In this document: positions 35,445 to 43,765 of the stretch, in pieces
Position numbering within the stretch: the stretch's first letter is position 1
How the letters are laid out: every line of letters starts with the position of its first letter
Source of the DNA: Paenibacillus naphthalenovorans
GTDB lineage: Bacteria > Bacillota > Bacilli > Paenibacillales > NBRC-103111
DNA: 43,765 nucleotides
Assembly: GCF_900099895.1 (NCBI RefSeq)
Contig: NZ_FNDY01000036.1
Coordinates: 1-43,765, forward strand
Reading direction: 5' to 3'
Position numbers and translations under genes: made by a program
Notes under the pieces: generated by a model
What the model was told of the DNA's origin: nothing
Seen by the model: only the letters and a program-made list of their open reading frames with translations
Database searches by the model: none

Positions 35445-36335
35445 TCAGTTGCCCTGGTGAAGCAGATTGTATAGCTCGCGCTTCGGGACGCCGCGGTCTT
35501 GGGCGGCGCGTCTCAGCGCTTCCTTATGGTCGAAGCCCTCAGCCTCGTACCGCGCTACATGCTCCTGCGGCGTCAAGCCAGTCCACCATGCGGCATCATC
35601 ATCCGACTCAGCAGAGCTTTCGCCGTTGCTGCCGCGAATAACAAGGCAATACTCGCCTTGGGGCGGGTGCTCGTCCAAATGAGCCAAGCATTCCCGGATC
35701 GTACCTCGAACGGCTTCCTCATACTTTTTGGTTAGTTCCCGGATAAGACAAATTTCATGGTCCTCGCCAAGGATTTCCGACATGGCGGTTAACGTTTTTA
35801 CCAGCCGATGAGGCGATTCATAGCAGAGTACCGTGCCCGGCTCACGCTTTAGCGCTTTAAGCTCCTTTTCCAGCGGCTTCTTGTCTCGCGGCAGAAAACC
35901 GACAAAGGTAAAGCGCTCAGTCGGTAACCCGGACATGATGAGCGCGGAGAGAGCCGCATTAGCACCGGGAACCGGGATAACGTCGATTTCAGCGTCAATC
36001 GCAAGCCTTACCAAATCTGCCCCGGGATCGCAAATGGCCGGAAGCCCTGCATCACTGACCAGCGCGATGGAATCGCCCGCCTGCATTAGCCGCACCAGCT
36101 CCGGTCCGCTCGCATGCTTATTGTGTTCGTGGTAGCTGACCATCCGCGTGGCAATGTCGAAATGCGTGAGCAGCTTACGGGTTTGCCGGGTATCTTCAGC
36201 GGCAATCCATTGAACTTCCCGCAGTACGCGAACCGCCCGGTACGTCATATCCTCCAGATTGCCGATCGGCGTCCCAACCAAATACAGTTTTCCGCGCTGC
36301 TCTCCAGCATCATGGTAACTCTTTTGAATGTTCAA
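35445..36335 (-). CDS. rsmI: 16S rRNA (cytidine1402-2'-O)-methyltransferase RsmI
   Basis: Methylates the ribose of C1402 in the 30S decoding centre. 296 residues of the tetrapyrrole-methylase fold: LVGTPIGNLEDMTYRA, AEDTRQTRKLL, SDAGLPAICDPG, PVPGANA. TTG start (36333-36335) overlaps the yabB stop by 4 bp, with AAGGA upstream. B. subtilis has yazA between yabB and yabC/rsmI; it is absent here. Confidence 0.95.
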   Translation of the reverse strand: MNIQKSYHDAGEQRGKLYLVGTPIGNLEDMTYRAVRVLREVQWIAAEDTRQTRKLLTHFDIATRMVSYHEHNKHASGPELVRLMQAGDSIALVSDAGLPAICDPGADLVRLAIDAEIDVIPVPGANAALSALIMSGLPTERFTFVGFLPRDKKPLEKELKALKREPGTVLCYESPHRLVKTLTAMSEILGEDHEICLIRELTKKYEEAVRGTIRECLAHLDEHPPQGEYCLVIRGSNGESSAESDDDAAWWTGLTPQEHVARYEAEGFDHKEALRRAAQDRGVPKRELYNLLHQGN

Positions 36336-37129
36336 GTTGATCTATTCCTTCTATTATATATGTTCTCTGTATAAGCAAGTTTATCTCGACGGCCATAGTA
36401 CACTTCGAACAGTTCGTCGGTGTATTCCTTTTCGTTCTTGTACACAATCAGCGGCGGAAGCATGCGCACTTCCGGCTTGCCATCACGCAGCGCTTCGATC
36501 AGCACCATGTTGGCCTCCGCGTTTGCCCGCGGATGAACAAAACGTATGCGTTTGGGTTCCAACCGGTATTTTCGCATAGTGCAGCAAATATCAACCAACC
36601 GGCTTGGCCTATGCACCATCGCTACCCGACCGCCGCTGCGAACGAGCCGGCTGCTTACCCGCACGACATCATCCAGTGTGCAGTACACCTCGTGCCGGGC
36701 TGCGGCGACATGAGCATTCACATTCTGTTCCCCATTGGGAACGGGCAGATAAGGCGGATTCACGGTCACCAGATCAAATTGCCCATGGCCAAGCTGATCA
36801 GGGGCATCACGCAAATCACCATGGATCATCGTAATTTGTTTTTCCAATCCGTTGAGCAGCACATTCCGTTTCCCCATATCGGCCAGACGCTCTTGAATCT
36901 CCACCCCGATAATCGATCCACGGGTTCGCGTCGTCAGCAGCAGCGGTATAACCCCATTGCCTGAACACAGATCGACAATGCTGCCCGTATGCGGAACAGA
37001 ACAAAACCTCGCCAACAGAACTGCATCCATGGAGAAGCTGAATACTTCATCGCTTTGAATGATTTTCAGTTGTTGGGTTAATAAATCGTCGACCCTTTCA
37101 TATTCATATACCGGTACTTGTTCCAACAC
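36332..37129 (-). CDS. yabB: tRNA1(Val) (adenine37-N6)-methyltransferase-like YabB
   Basis: 265-residue Rossmann SAM-dependent methyltransferase: VDLCSGNGVIPLLL and the adenine N6 motif NPPYLP at about 126-131. Homologous to E. coli TrmN6/YfiC. GTG at 37129 (or TTG next codon) with AGGAA upstream. It overlaps rsmI, so translational coupling is likely. RNA substrate is inferred. Confidence 0.9.
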   Translation of the reverse strand: MLEQVPVYEYERVDDLLTQQLKIIQSDEVFSFSMDAVLLARFCSVPHTGSIVDLCSGNGVIPLLLTTRTRGSIIGVEIQERLADMGKRNVLLNGLEKQITMIHGDLRDAPDQLGHGQFDLVTVNPPYLPVPNGEQNVNAHVAAARHEVYCTLDDVVRVSSRLVRSGGRVAMVHRPSRLVDICCTMRKYRLEPKRIRFVHPRANAEANMVLIEALRDGKPEVRMLPPLIVYKNEKEYTDELFEVYYGRRDKLAYTENIYNRRNRST

Positions 37130-37149
37130 AAAATTCCTCTTTCCTTCAA

Positions 37150-37186
37150 AAAAACCGTAGAGAAGTCCATCCTCCCTACGGTTCGC
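37150..37186 (-). terminator. Terminator of yabA
   Basis: Stem AACCGTAG (37153-37160) with CTACGGTT (37176-37183), 15-nt loop, then TTTTT on the minus strand. Confidence 0.82.
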
Positions 37187-37188
37187 TT

Positions 37189-37572
37189 TTATTTATTCAA
37201 AAATGACATGCAAAACAGACAATCGCCTTCCGTTCGCAAATGCCCGTAATTCACGTTACAAATGTGGAATCCTTCATGATAGATGCGGGCCAGATTGTCA
37301 TAGCCTTCACCGGTAGGCTCCTTGACTAAAACGGAGGCGGCCGCAGGATCCGTACTTGCGTCAGCGACTTTACCTACCGCCAGAAGAGCAGGAGTGATCG
37401 GCTCCGTCTCTTTCTTTAACAGCTTGCGCAGCTGCTGATTCTCAATGCTCAGCCGCTTGTTTTCCTCAAGCAGCTCAATAATTTGCCGCTTCAAAGATCC
37501 GAGCTCGGAATGCACAACACCCGTTTGCTCTTCCAACTGTTCGATTTGTACGAATATATCCCTTTTATTCAC
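37189..37572 (-). CDS. yabA: Replication initiation control protein YabA
   Basis: Binds DnaA and DnaN to restrain over-initiation. 127 residues: N-terminal coiled coil (about 5-55) that tetramerises, variable linker, and C-terminal zinc domain with H...C...CLFC ([17 protein letters not shown]). GTG start with GAGGTG upstream. Neighbour of ricT and holB, as in B. subtilis. Confidence 0.95.
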   Translation of the reverse strand: MNKRDIFVQIEQLEEQTGVVHSELGSLKRQIIELLEENKRLSIENQQLRKLLKKETEPITPALLAVGKVADASTDPAAASVLVKEPTGEGYDNLARIYHEGFHICNVNYGHLRTEGDCLFCMSFLNK

Positions 37573-37609
37573 TCTTTCTTCACCTCAAGCCGCGGAAGCA
37601 GCGAATAGC

Positions 37610-38413
37610 TTAGAGCTGCTCCACCACATCATCCAAAGGAAGATCCATCACTTTTTTGAGTTCAAAAATCTGTACTTTAGCCATACGTTCGGATACATTT
37701 AAGGAGATCAGCCTTCCGTTTCCGAACGATGTAATCACTTCACTGCCGACACGGGGCAGGTCGTCCTTGGCACTTTCATAATTATCATGCTCATATTTCA
37801 AGCAGCACATTAATCGTCCGCAAAGACCGGATATTTTCGTCGGGTTGAGCGATAAGTTTTGATCTTTAGCCATTTTGATCGATACCGGCTCAAAATCCCC
37901 CAAGAAAGAAGAGCAGCACAGGATGCGTCCGCATGGTCCGATGCCGCCCAGCATTTTGGCTTCGTCCCTGACACCGATCTGGCGAAGCTCGATGCGTGTC
38001 CGGAAAATCCCGGCCAAATCCTTCACCAGCTCTCGGAAATCAACTCGTCCTTCCGCCGTAAAATAAAAAATTATTTTGTTTCGGTCAAATGTATATTCAA
38101 CATCCACCAGTTTCATACGAAGCTGATGATCCTTAATCTTTTCCTGGCAAATAGTAAATGCATTATTGGCCGCCTGCTTGTTATCCTCTACCAGCTTGGC
38201 ATCCTGATGGTCAGCGATGCGGATAACCTTCTTCAGCGGAAGAACCACATCGGACTCTCCAACCGTCCTGCGACCGATCACAACCTTACCGTATTCAACA
38301 CCGCGAGCCGTTTCTACGATCACGGCGCTATCTTGGTCGACCGGAAGATCACTTGGGTCAAAGTAATAAATTTTACCCGCTTTTTTGAAGCGAACACCTA
38401 CTACGGAGAACAA
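37610..38413 (-). CDS. ricT: RicT (YaaT), PSP1-domain regulator of RNase Y
   Basis: With RicA and RicF forms the Y-complex, which carries [4Fe-4S] clusters and steers RNase Y cleavage; it affects sporulation and competence. 267 residues with GPCGRILCCSSFLGDF and GLCGRLMCCLKYEH Cys motifs. TTG start (38411-38413) immediately after the holB stop, with GGGGG about 7 nt upstream. Confidence 0.94.
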   Translation of the reverse strand: MFSVVGVRFKKAGKIYYFDPSDLPVDQDSAVIVETARGVEYGKVVIGRRTVGESDVVLPLKKVIRIADHQDAKLVEDNKQAANNAFTICQEKIKDHQLRMKLVDVEYTFDRNKIIFYFTAEGRVDFRELVKDLAGIFRTRIELRQIGVRDEAKMLGGIGPCGRILCCSSFLGDFEPVSIKMAKDQNLSLNPTKISGLCGRLMCCLKYEHDNYESAKDDLPRVGSEVITSFGNGRLISLNVSERMAKVQIFELKKVMDLPLDDVVEQL

Positions 38414-38415
38414 TC

Positions 38416-39393
38416 CTACACCCCCTTAAGCTTCATAAATATATTTTCCAGCGCCAGCTGGGGATTGGCATGAAACCGCAATCGTTTCTGCGTCTCTACC
38501 GCCTGCTCGAGACAGTAGATCCAATGCTCGATCGGGTAAGACAAAGCTTGCTTCGACATCCAATCGGCCTGATCGGAATAAATCAGTCCGTCCTTATTGC
38601 CCAAGCTAAGCTGTACCATATCCTTGAGCCACAAAATAAGCATATCCATAAATTTTGGCAGTTGTTCGGAAAATTCGCCCTTCGTCAGCTTCTGCTGTGC
38701 GGTCAGCAGAGCGGCGGGCAGCCGGGTCAAACTTTCCCTTACTAATTGTATCACTAGATTTCGAAGTTCTGCAAACCCATTTCCTTGAATCAACCCGCGA
38801 GCCGCTTCCGTTCCCGCCGCCATATGCACAGCGGCTTGCACCAGGACAGCCGGGTGCCCTTCTTGAAGCAGCGCCTTTTGCATTTCACTCCGGCCGATTG
38901 GCACAAAGGGAATCCATTGTGATCTGGAGCGGATTGTCGGAAGCAGGGCTTGTCCGTTATCCGTGATCAGAATGGCCACAACCTGGGATGCGGGTTCTTC
39001 CAAAAATTTAAGCAAGCTGTTCGCAGCCTGAACCGTCATTTTTTCGGCTTCCTCAATAATATACATCTTGATTCCGGAAGCCGAGGCACGGTAAGCGAAT
39101 TGCTTTTGAAGCTCCCGGATTTGCTCAATCTTAATTGAGGCCCCCTCCGGCTTCACCTCGTGCAAATCAGGATGATTTCCATGCAGTACCTTGCGGCAGT
39201 CCAAGCATTCACCGCAGGCATCATCGGGCAGCACCTTACAATAAATTGCTTGCGCAAAAGCTTTGGCCATCGCCCTTCGTCCCGTTCCGGACGGCCCCGT
39301 GAAAATATAGGCATGCGATATTTTATCCGTTCGAAGACTGTTTTGTAAAATACGTTTTACACGTTCCTGTCCTGCTATGGATTGAAAAGACAT
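38416..39393 (-). CDS. holB: DNA polymerase III delta-prime subunit
   Basis: Clamp-loader subunit, 325 residues. Walker-A region GPSGTGRR has Arg where Lys is expected, as usual for a delta-prime subunit that does not hydrolyse ATP. Zinc module CGECLDC (about 59-66), EEAEKMTVQAANSLLKFLEEP (sensor region). It starts the unit running into ricT. Confidence 0.94.
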   Translation of the reverse strand: MSFQSIAGQERVKRILQNSLRTDKISHAYIFTGPSGTGRRAMAKAFAQAIYCKVLPDDACGECLDCRKVLHGNHPDLHEVKPEGASIKIEQIRELQKQFAYRASASGIKMYIIEEAEKMTVQAANSLLKFLEEPASQVVAILITDNGQALLPTIRSRSQWIPFVPIGRSEMQKALLQEGHPAVLVQAAVHMAAGTEAARGLIQGNGFAELRNLVIQLVRESLTRLPAALLTAQQKLTKGEFSEQLPKFMDMLILWLKDMVQLSLGNKDGLIYSDQADWMSKQALSYPIEHWIYCLEQAVETQKRLRFHANPQLALENIFMKLKGV

Positions 39394-39460
39394 GACTGTC
39401 TCTATTCCTTTCCGTTATAAGAAAACCTCTATCAAGGCCATTATGATGAGCAGCCCCGAT

Positions 39461-39907
39461 CTAAAAAGACAAATTGATCAGGATGCCGCGAATTTCACCG
39501 ACTTTGCGGAGCAACTCAATACGTCCTTGCTCACTATCCAGCATCTCCTCGGCCAATCCAAGCAGTTCCCGATCAATTTCCTCCAGAAGCTTATACCGTT
39601 TACCTCTGCCTCGCCGATCCCACCCTCGCGTCTCACGGAGCTGTACGCCGCGGCGCGCGGTTTCCTCAAGAAACTGCTTGACCAGCAGCTTATACTGCCG
39701 CAGCTCGCGGACGGTCATCGATTTGGCAAGCCGCTGCCCCTGGTGTTCAATTTGCTGCAAAATACGTTGAAGCTGCTCCCGGGTAGCTCTTTGGTCCTGC
39801 TGCTGCATCATATCGCTAAACGACTTTTGCTGAAGCTGCTGAGACGAATTGTTCTCGCTTCGTATAATTTCTTTACCGAAAGGCCGCCAGCCCGGGTTAA
39901 TTTTCAC
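39461..39907 (-). CDS. yaaR: YaaR family protein (DUF327)
   Basis: 148 residues, mostly helical, Gln- and Arg-rich: SFSDMMQQQDQRATREQLQRILQQIE and a C-terminal LLEEIDRELLGLAEEMLD. The family is conserved next to darA in Firmicutes but its function is unknown. GTG start with AAGGA about 11 nt upstream. Confidence 0.85.
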   Translation of the reverse strand: MKINPGWRPFGKEIIRSENNSSQQLQQKSFSDMMQQQDQRATREQLQRILQQIEHQGQRLAKSMTVRELRQYKLLVKQFLEETARRGVQLRETRGWDRRGRGKRYKLLEEIDRELLGLAEEMLDSEQGRIELLRKVGEIRGILINLSF

Positions 39908-39927
39908 ATCGTCCGCATCCTTTTTCC

Positions 39928-40362
<435 letters not shown>

Positions 40363-40376
40363 TTATTTCAGTTTTA

Positions 40377-41015
40377 TTATACTCTTCTGGGGAGATATTG
40401 GTTCACGATTTGTTTCAGCTCGCGGTGTACGGCATCCAGCTCTTGCTCTGCATCCAATCTTATCATCCGATCCGGAAATCGCTCCAGCAGCTGCAGATAA
40501 CCTTCCCTGACCTTATGGTGAAAAGACATGGATTCCAAATCAAGCCGGTTGATCTCCCGCCCTTGATCTGCATGAATCCGGGCAAGCCCCGTTTCCGGAC
40601 TCACATCCATGAATAAAGTAAGGTCCGGCATCCACTCTCCGATCGCGAATCGATTAATCGCCAGCACATCATCTATTCCGAGCCCCCGGGCATACCCTTG
40701 GTAAGCCAAACTGCTGTCGATAAACCGGTCGCATATGACCACCTTACCTGCTTGGAGAGCCGGAATGACCTTTTCTGTCAAATGCTGACGTCGTGCCGCC
40801 GCATAAAGCAGCGCCTCGGTACGGGCATCCATAGCCGTGTGGCTTTTGTCCAATATCACCGCTCGGATATGTTCCGCGATAGGAATTCCCCCCGGTTCAC
40901 GAGTCGATACCACCTCATAGCCATGCTCCGCTGCCTGATCTATAATCACGCCGATCGCCGAGGTTTTCCCGGCCCCCTCGCCGCCTTCCACCGTTATAAA
41001 AAAACCTTGTCTCAC
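40377..41015 (-). CDS. tmk: Thymidylate kinase
   Basis: Phosphorylates dTMP to dTDP. 212 residues: P-loop GGEGAGKTS (about 11-19), DRFIDSSLAYQG (substrate-binding DR) and a lid region with GREINRLD. GTG start with AAGGAG at about 8 nt. 12 bp after the decarboxylase gene, so probably one unit. Confidence 0.96.
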   Translation of the reverse strand: MRQGFFITVEGGEGAGKTSAIGVIIDQAAEHGYEVVSTREPGGIPIAEHIRAVILDKSHTAMDARTEALLYAAARRQHLTEKVIPALQAGKVVICDRFIDSSLAYQGYARGLGIDDVLAINRFAIGEWMPDLTLFMDVSPETGLARIHADQGREINRLDLESMSFHHKVREGYLQLLERFPDRMIRLDAEQELDAVHRELKQIVNQYLPRRV

Positions 41016-41027
41016 GTTCCCGTCTCC

Positions 41028-42515
41028 TTATTCCCCAGCTTGATATACCGGCACTCTTCCGGATTTTGCCACATCATACCCGTGAAACCGGGAACCGAAA
41101 ACCGTAAGCCGCTCCAAGTAGGCCGCCACTTGTTTCGTAATCCTCTCTCCCGGATACAACACCGGAATACCCGGAGGGTAGGGAACGATCATTTCCGCCG
41201 CTCTACGGCCTGCACATTCGGCCACCGGCAGCATGTCAACCTCACAAGAATGATGATGTTCCTGTCCCCAACCGAAAGACACAGGCTCAGAGATGCTCCC
41301 CTCCAATACCTCGCTCTCCGCATTGGTACAAACCAATTCCGATGAAGGAGAGTCTCCTGCGGCCTTGTCGATGTCGGCGAGCGCTTCTATAAGACGCTCC
41401 CCGTCGCGGAGCGTACTGGCTATACTGAATACACATAGCACATGCTCCGGGTCGGCCAATTCAGGATAACAGCCACGAAGCTCCAACTGCTCCTTTAAGG
41501 AATAGCCTGAAAGTCTATTTTTTGCATCGCTGAGCACGATTTTGAAAGGATCCTGTTTATAGCTGTTCCCGGATCGCAGGCTCTCCGGCATCGTCCACAG
41601 CTTCCAACGTGGCTGCGCGGCGAGGCGCTTGCGAATCTCGTTCATTATCTGCAGTCCGTGCTCCAGAAGCTCCGTCCCCTGCTCCGCCAGCAACCGCCGG
41701 CTTACATCAAGACTCGCCATAATCGGATAAGAAGGACTCGAACTCTGCAGCATGGCGAGCGCTTTCCGAAGTAAACGACGGTTAAGCCGTTCACCCTGCA
41801 CATGCAGCATGGCCCCCATGGTCATGGCGGTCAGCATTTTGTGAGTAGACTGCACCACCGCATCCGCGCCCGCGGCCAGCGCCGATGACGGCAAAGCCGG
41901 ATGAAAGCCAAAATGAGCGCCATGCGCTTCATCTACGAGCAGAAGCTTTCCTTGGCCATGCAGCAGCTGAGCCAGAGAAGTAAGGTCTGCCGCCATTCCG
42001 TAATAGCTTGGATTCGTAACAAACAGCCCTTTCGCCTCAGGATAGCGCTTCAGAGCTTCTTCCACGTCTGGGACACGAAGTCCGATGGTCAATCCGGAAT
42101 GCCGCTCGCATTGGGGCGTAATAAAAACGGCCTGCGCTCCCGCCAGCGTAAGCCCGTGAATGACCGATTTGTGTACATCTCTCTGCACGAGCAGAAGATC
42201 CCCGGGGCGGCATGCGGACATGATCATCGCCAGATTTCCAGCCGTACTTCCGCCCACAAGAAATAACGTTTCTTCCGCTCCAAAGCAATCCGCGGCCAAT
42301 TCTTGAGCTTCTTTGATCGCCTCTTCCGGATGGTGCAGATCATCCAGTCCGGGAATTTCCGTCAGATCGATGTTCAGTACGCTGCCGTAATGTCCCCAAG
42401 CGCCTGAATATGCCTTTGACCTGGATTTGTGGCCAGGTACATGAAGGCTTACCGCGTTTCTTTGCGCATGTGCGGCAAGCTTCTCGAAGAGCGGTGCTCT
42501 ATGATGTAATCCCAT
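41028..42515 (-). CDS. Orn/Lys/Arg decarboxylase-family PLP enzyme (YaaO-like)
   Basis: Fold-type I PLP decarboxylase; 495 residues. LHVPGHKSR, TLFLVGGSTAGNLAMI, LLVDEAHGAHFGFHP and the Schiff-base lysine in QSTHKMLTAMTMG are all present; a C-terminal domain follows with VPYPPGIPVLYPGE. B. subtilis YaaO is the positional homolog; its substrate (Lys, Arg or Orn) is not settled. Start chosen as ATG at 42515 (MGLHHRAPLFEKL) with GAGG about 7 nt upstream; frame open to 42563. Confidence 0.9.
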   Translation of the reverse strand: MGLHHRAPLFEKLAAHAQRNAVSLHVPGHKSRSKAYSGAWGHYGSVLNIDLTEIPGLDDLHHPEEAIKEAQELAADCFGAEETLFLVGGSTAGNLAMIMSACRPGDLLLVQRDVHKSVIHGLTLAGAQAVFITPQCERHSGLTIGLRVPDVEEALKRYPEAKGLFVTNPSYYGMAADLTSLAQLLHGQGKLLLVDEAHGAHFGFHPALPSSALAAGADAVVQSTHKMLTAMTMGAMLHVQGERLNRRLLRKALAMLQSSSPSYPIMASLDVSRRLLAEQGTELLEHGLQIMNEIRKRLAAQPRWKLWTMPESLRSGNSYKQDPFKIVLSDAKNRLSGYSLKEQLELRGCYPELADPEHVLCVFSIASTLRDGERLIEALADIDKAAGDSPSSELVCTNAESEVLEGSISEPVSFGWGQEHHHSCEVDMLPVAECAGRRAAEMIVPYPPGIPVLYPGERITKQVAAYLERLTVFGSRFHGYDVAKSGRVPVYQAGE

Positions 42516-42555
42516 GAACATCCTCATTTCACAAACCGATAATACACGTATTGTA

Positions 42556-42607
42556 CCAAACAAAAAAGCCCGCTTCCATCCTTGTTCAAGATAAAATGAG
42601 CCGGTTC
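42556..42607 (-). terminator. Weak hairpin-T terminator after csfB
   Basis: Imperfect pairing of GGCTC...CTTG with CAAGG...GGGC on the minus strand, ending in TTTTTTG. The T tract is clear, the stem is not strong. Confidence 0.45.
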
Positions 42608-42617
42608 GCGCAAAGGT

Positions 42618-42815
42618 TCACGCATTTTTTTTATAAATAATTTGTTTCATCTGATGTATGAAAAAAGGATATTTAGGGTCGCTTACATCCGTTCTGACCA
42701 TCTCTTTCTCACAATCGTCACATATAAATTCGGATATAATCATGATGCCTTGTTCCTTAGAGAGTCCGCAGATGATGCAGGGTCCTGTACATTCGTGCTG
42801 CAGCGCATCGCCCAT
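42618..42815 (-). CDS. csfB: Anti-sigma-G factor Gin (CsfB)
   Basis: 65-residue zinc protein: CIICGLSKEQG and FICDDCE supply two CxxC pairs; the DVSDPKYPFFIHQMK tail is typical. Gin keeps sigma-G (and in the mother cell sigma-E) inactive. ATG at 42815 has GAGGTG at 7 nt and matches B. subtilis CsfB length (64); frame open to 42863. Confidence 0.92.
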   Translation of the reverse strand: MGDALQHECTGPCIICGLSKEQGIMIISEFICDDCEKEMVRTDVSDPKYPFFIHQMKQIIYKKNA

Positions 42816-42842
42816 TTCAATCACCTCTATTCTTTTATCTAT

Positions 42843-42871
42843 CAGTATGTCCGATTCTCTCAAGAATAAAC
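42843..42871 (-). promoter_or_regulatory. Candidate sigma-F-type promoter of csfB
   Basis: GTTTA (42871-42867), 14-bp spacer, GGACATACTG (42852-42843) on the minus strand, close to GYWTA / GGNRANAMTW with two mismatches and slightly short spacing. csfB is sigma-F controlled in B. subtilis. Confidence 0.38.
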
Positions 42872-42990
42872 CGTCCTGAAGTATTTTTATGTAAACGATG
42901 CTTATCCTGTGCGTATTGCCTTATAATTTAACTATAGCTTACCGATATATGTATTGGATTTATTATACGATAGACAGGTGGATGCAGACC

Positions 42991-43527
42991 TTGAATACTT
43001 ACAATAAACCTAATGAAAGAAGCTTGTCCAAAGATTCAACCATCTATCACTATCGTCTGCTCAAAAGGATACATTATAAACCTTTTTTTGCATATATGTT
43101 CTGGCCTGTTGCGGCCATTATTCCGCTGCTGTCTTTTTTTCTGATTCACCCCGCAGCCGTCTTGTCAGGTATTGTCGTTGTCCCCGTCCTTCACGCTTTT
43201 ATCATTCAATTGCTGCTCCGGACCAAAGAAAGACATGCGCCCAAAACTTGGAAGTGGTCTATGCGATTCCCTTGGCTGGGATACGTCCCCGATAGCTATA
43301 TTGCATTGGCCAAAGCCTGCCGGCTTCATCTGCACACATTGTGGATCGTGTTTATTATTATAGGATGCTTCTATCCCTGGATGTCACCTATGTATTTGGT
43401 TTACCTGCTGTTCATCCATATCTGGCTATTGCTTCCCCGTCTCCTTCTGCTATTCCTGCTTCGTAAACATCGATCCAACGGGTACTTGAAACTTAATGAT
43501 AACGACACGTCCTGCTATGCCCAATAG
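42991..43527 (+). CDS. Hypothetical multi-pass membrane protein
   Basis: Not recognised. 178 residues from TTG at 42991, which has AGGTGG 9 nt upstream (42976-42981); the frame is open to an ATG at 42898, but that extension lacks a Shine-Dalgarno. Hydrophobic segments at about 35-75, 113-135 and 135-160 (counted from TTG), basic between them (LLRTKERHAPKTWKW). It is on the opposite strand to its neighbours, between csfB and the rRNA operon, and faces the 23S 3' end. Could be a PH-like/DUF membrane protein; no function is inferred. Confidence 0.68.
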   Translation: MNTYNKPNERSLSKDSTIYHYRLLKRIHYKPFFAYMFWPVAAIIPLLSFFLIHPAAVLSGIVVVPVLHAFIIQLLLRTKERHAPKTWKWSMRFPWLGYVPDSYIALAKACRLHLHTLWIVFIIIGCFYPWMSPMYLVYLLFIHIWLLLPRLLLLFLLRKHRSNGYLKLNDNDTSCYAQ

Positions 43528-43580
43528 CGGGATGTTCGCCTTAGCCATATCATTAGGCCTTTGGATATAAGTGAATTAAA

Positions 43581-43615
43581 AAAAGCCAACGTTCGTGATT
43601 TGAACGATGGCTTTT
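43581..43615 (-). terminator. Terminator of the rRNA operon
   Basis: 14-bp stem (43581-43594 with 43602-43615, one mismatch) with a 7-nt loop, followed by TTTAATT on the minus strand. It lies only about 60 bp past the 23S 3' end. It may also end the convergent membrane-protein gene. Confidence 0.88.
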
Positions 43616-43675
43616 CGCTTGCGCCCTGAAAACTGGATCGAAACCAAGCTGCTGATCATCTTCATGTGCATTTTT

Positions 43676-43765
43676 GGATAAGCCCTCGACCGATTAGTAT
43701 TCGTCAGCTCCACACGTTGCCGTGCTTCCACCCCGAACCTATCTACCTCGTCGTCTACAAGGGGT
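43676..43765 (-). rRNA. 23S rRNA, 3' end (partial, continues beyond the right edge)
   Basis: Read on the minus strand, the segment ends in ACTAATCGGTCGAGGGCTTA, the conserved 3' terminus of Bacilli 23S rRNA, preceded by the sarcin-distal helices (GAATACTAATCGG, GTGGAAGCACGG). The mature end is near 43676. The following CCAGTTTTCAGGGCGC is typical of rRNA spacer processing sequence. No 5S gene occurs between here and the terminator. Confidence 0.93.

Noticed and set aside
35053..35460. Open frames on both strands in the abrB-rsmI gap
   Set aside because: No Shine-Dalgarno; one runs through the abrB terminator; amino acid content reflects a GC-rich repeat.

Overview
This window is the origin-proximal housekeeping and sporulation cluster of an endospore-forming Firmicute, most probably a member of the Paenibacillaceae (Paenibacillus or a close relative). 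The gene order matches the Bacillus subtilis yaa/yab region: csfB, tmk, darA, yaaR, holB, ricT, yabA, yabB, rsmI, abrB, tatD, yabE, rnmV, rsmA, yabG, veg, sspF, ispE, purR, ridA, spoVG, glmU, ctc, pth, fin, mfd, spoVT, yabM, yabN, rqcP, yabP, yabQ, divIC, yabR, tRNA-Met, spoIIE, yabS, yabT, tilS, hpt, ftsH. It differs from B. subtilis in having HU between yabN and rqcP, a parvulin-type lipoprotein between mfd and spoVT, an HD-domain gene where metS would be, and no yazA between yabB and rsmI. The species call is inference from synteny and protein sequence.

Almost everything lies on the minus strand, so transcription runs right to left. The right edge holds the 3' end of a 23S rRNA gene and its terminator. 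From 43 to 35 kb come a small unknown membrane protein (plus strand), anti-sigma csfB, a decarboxylase, and a replication and signalling block (tmk, darA, yaaR, holB, ricT, yabA, yabB, rsmI). At 34-35.5 kb is abrB (plus strand) with a divergent HD-domain gene; their shared control region carries Spo0A boxes. A GC-rich block without a convincing gene lies between abrB and rsmI. From 33 to 27 kb are tatD, a c-di-AMP riboswitch leading into yabE, rnmV-rsmA, yabG, veg and sspF. From 27 to 20 kb are ispE, purR-ridA, spoVG, glmU, ctc, pth and fin. From 20.6 to 9 kb are mfd, the PPIase, spoVT, a SpoVB-like flippase, yabN/mazG, hbs-rqcP, yabP-yabQ, divIC, yabR and tRNA-Met. From 8.6 kb to the left edge are spoIIE, yabS-yabT, tilS, hpt and ftsH.

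The left edge (1-93) holds the 5' end of a group IIC intron, inserted just past the ftsH terminator.

The regulatory DNA is readable. There are consensus-like sites for sigma-A (veg tandem pair, yabR), sigma-H (spoVG), Spo0A-dependent sigma-A with a 21-bp spacer (spoIIE and perhaps the HD gene), sigma-G (spoVT, sspF), sigma-K (yabG) and a sigma-B-like site (ctc). Nucleotide signalling recurs, with a c-di-AMP riboswitch on yabE and the c-di-AMP receptor gene darA 8 kb away. No novel defence system, CRISPR array or prophage was seen. Several real starts are downstream of the longest reading frame, and TTG/GTG starts are common; these were corrected where a ribosome binding site and family length agree.
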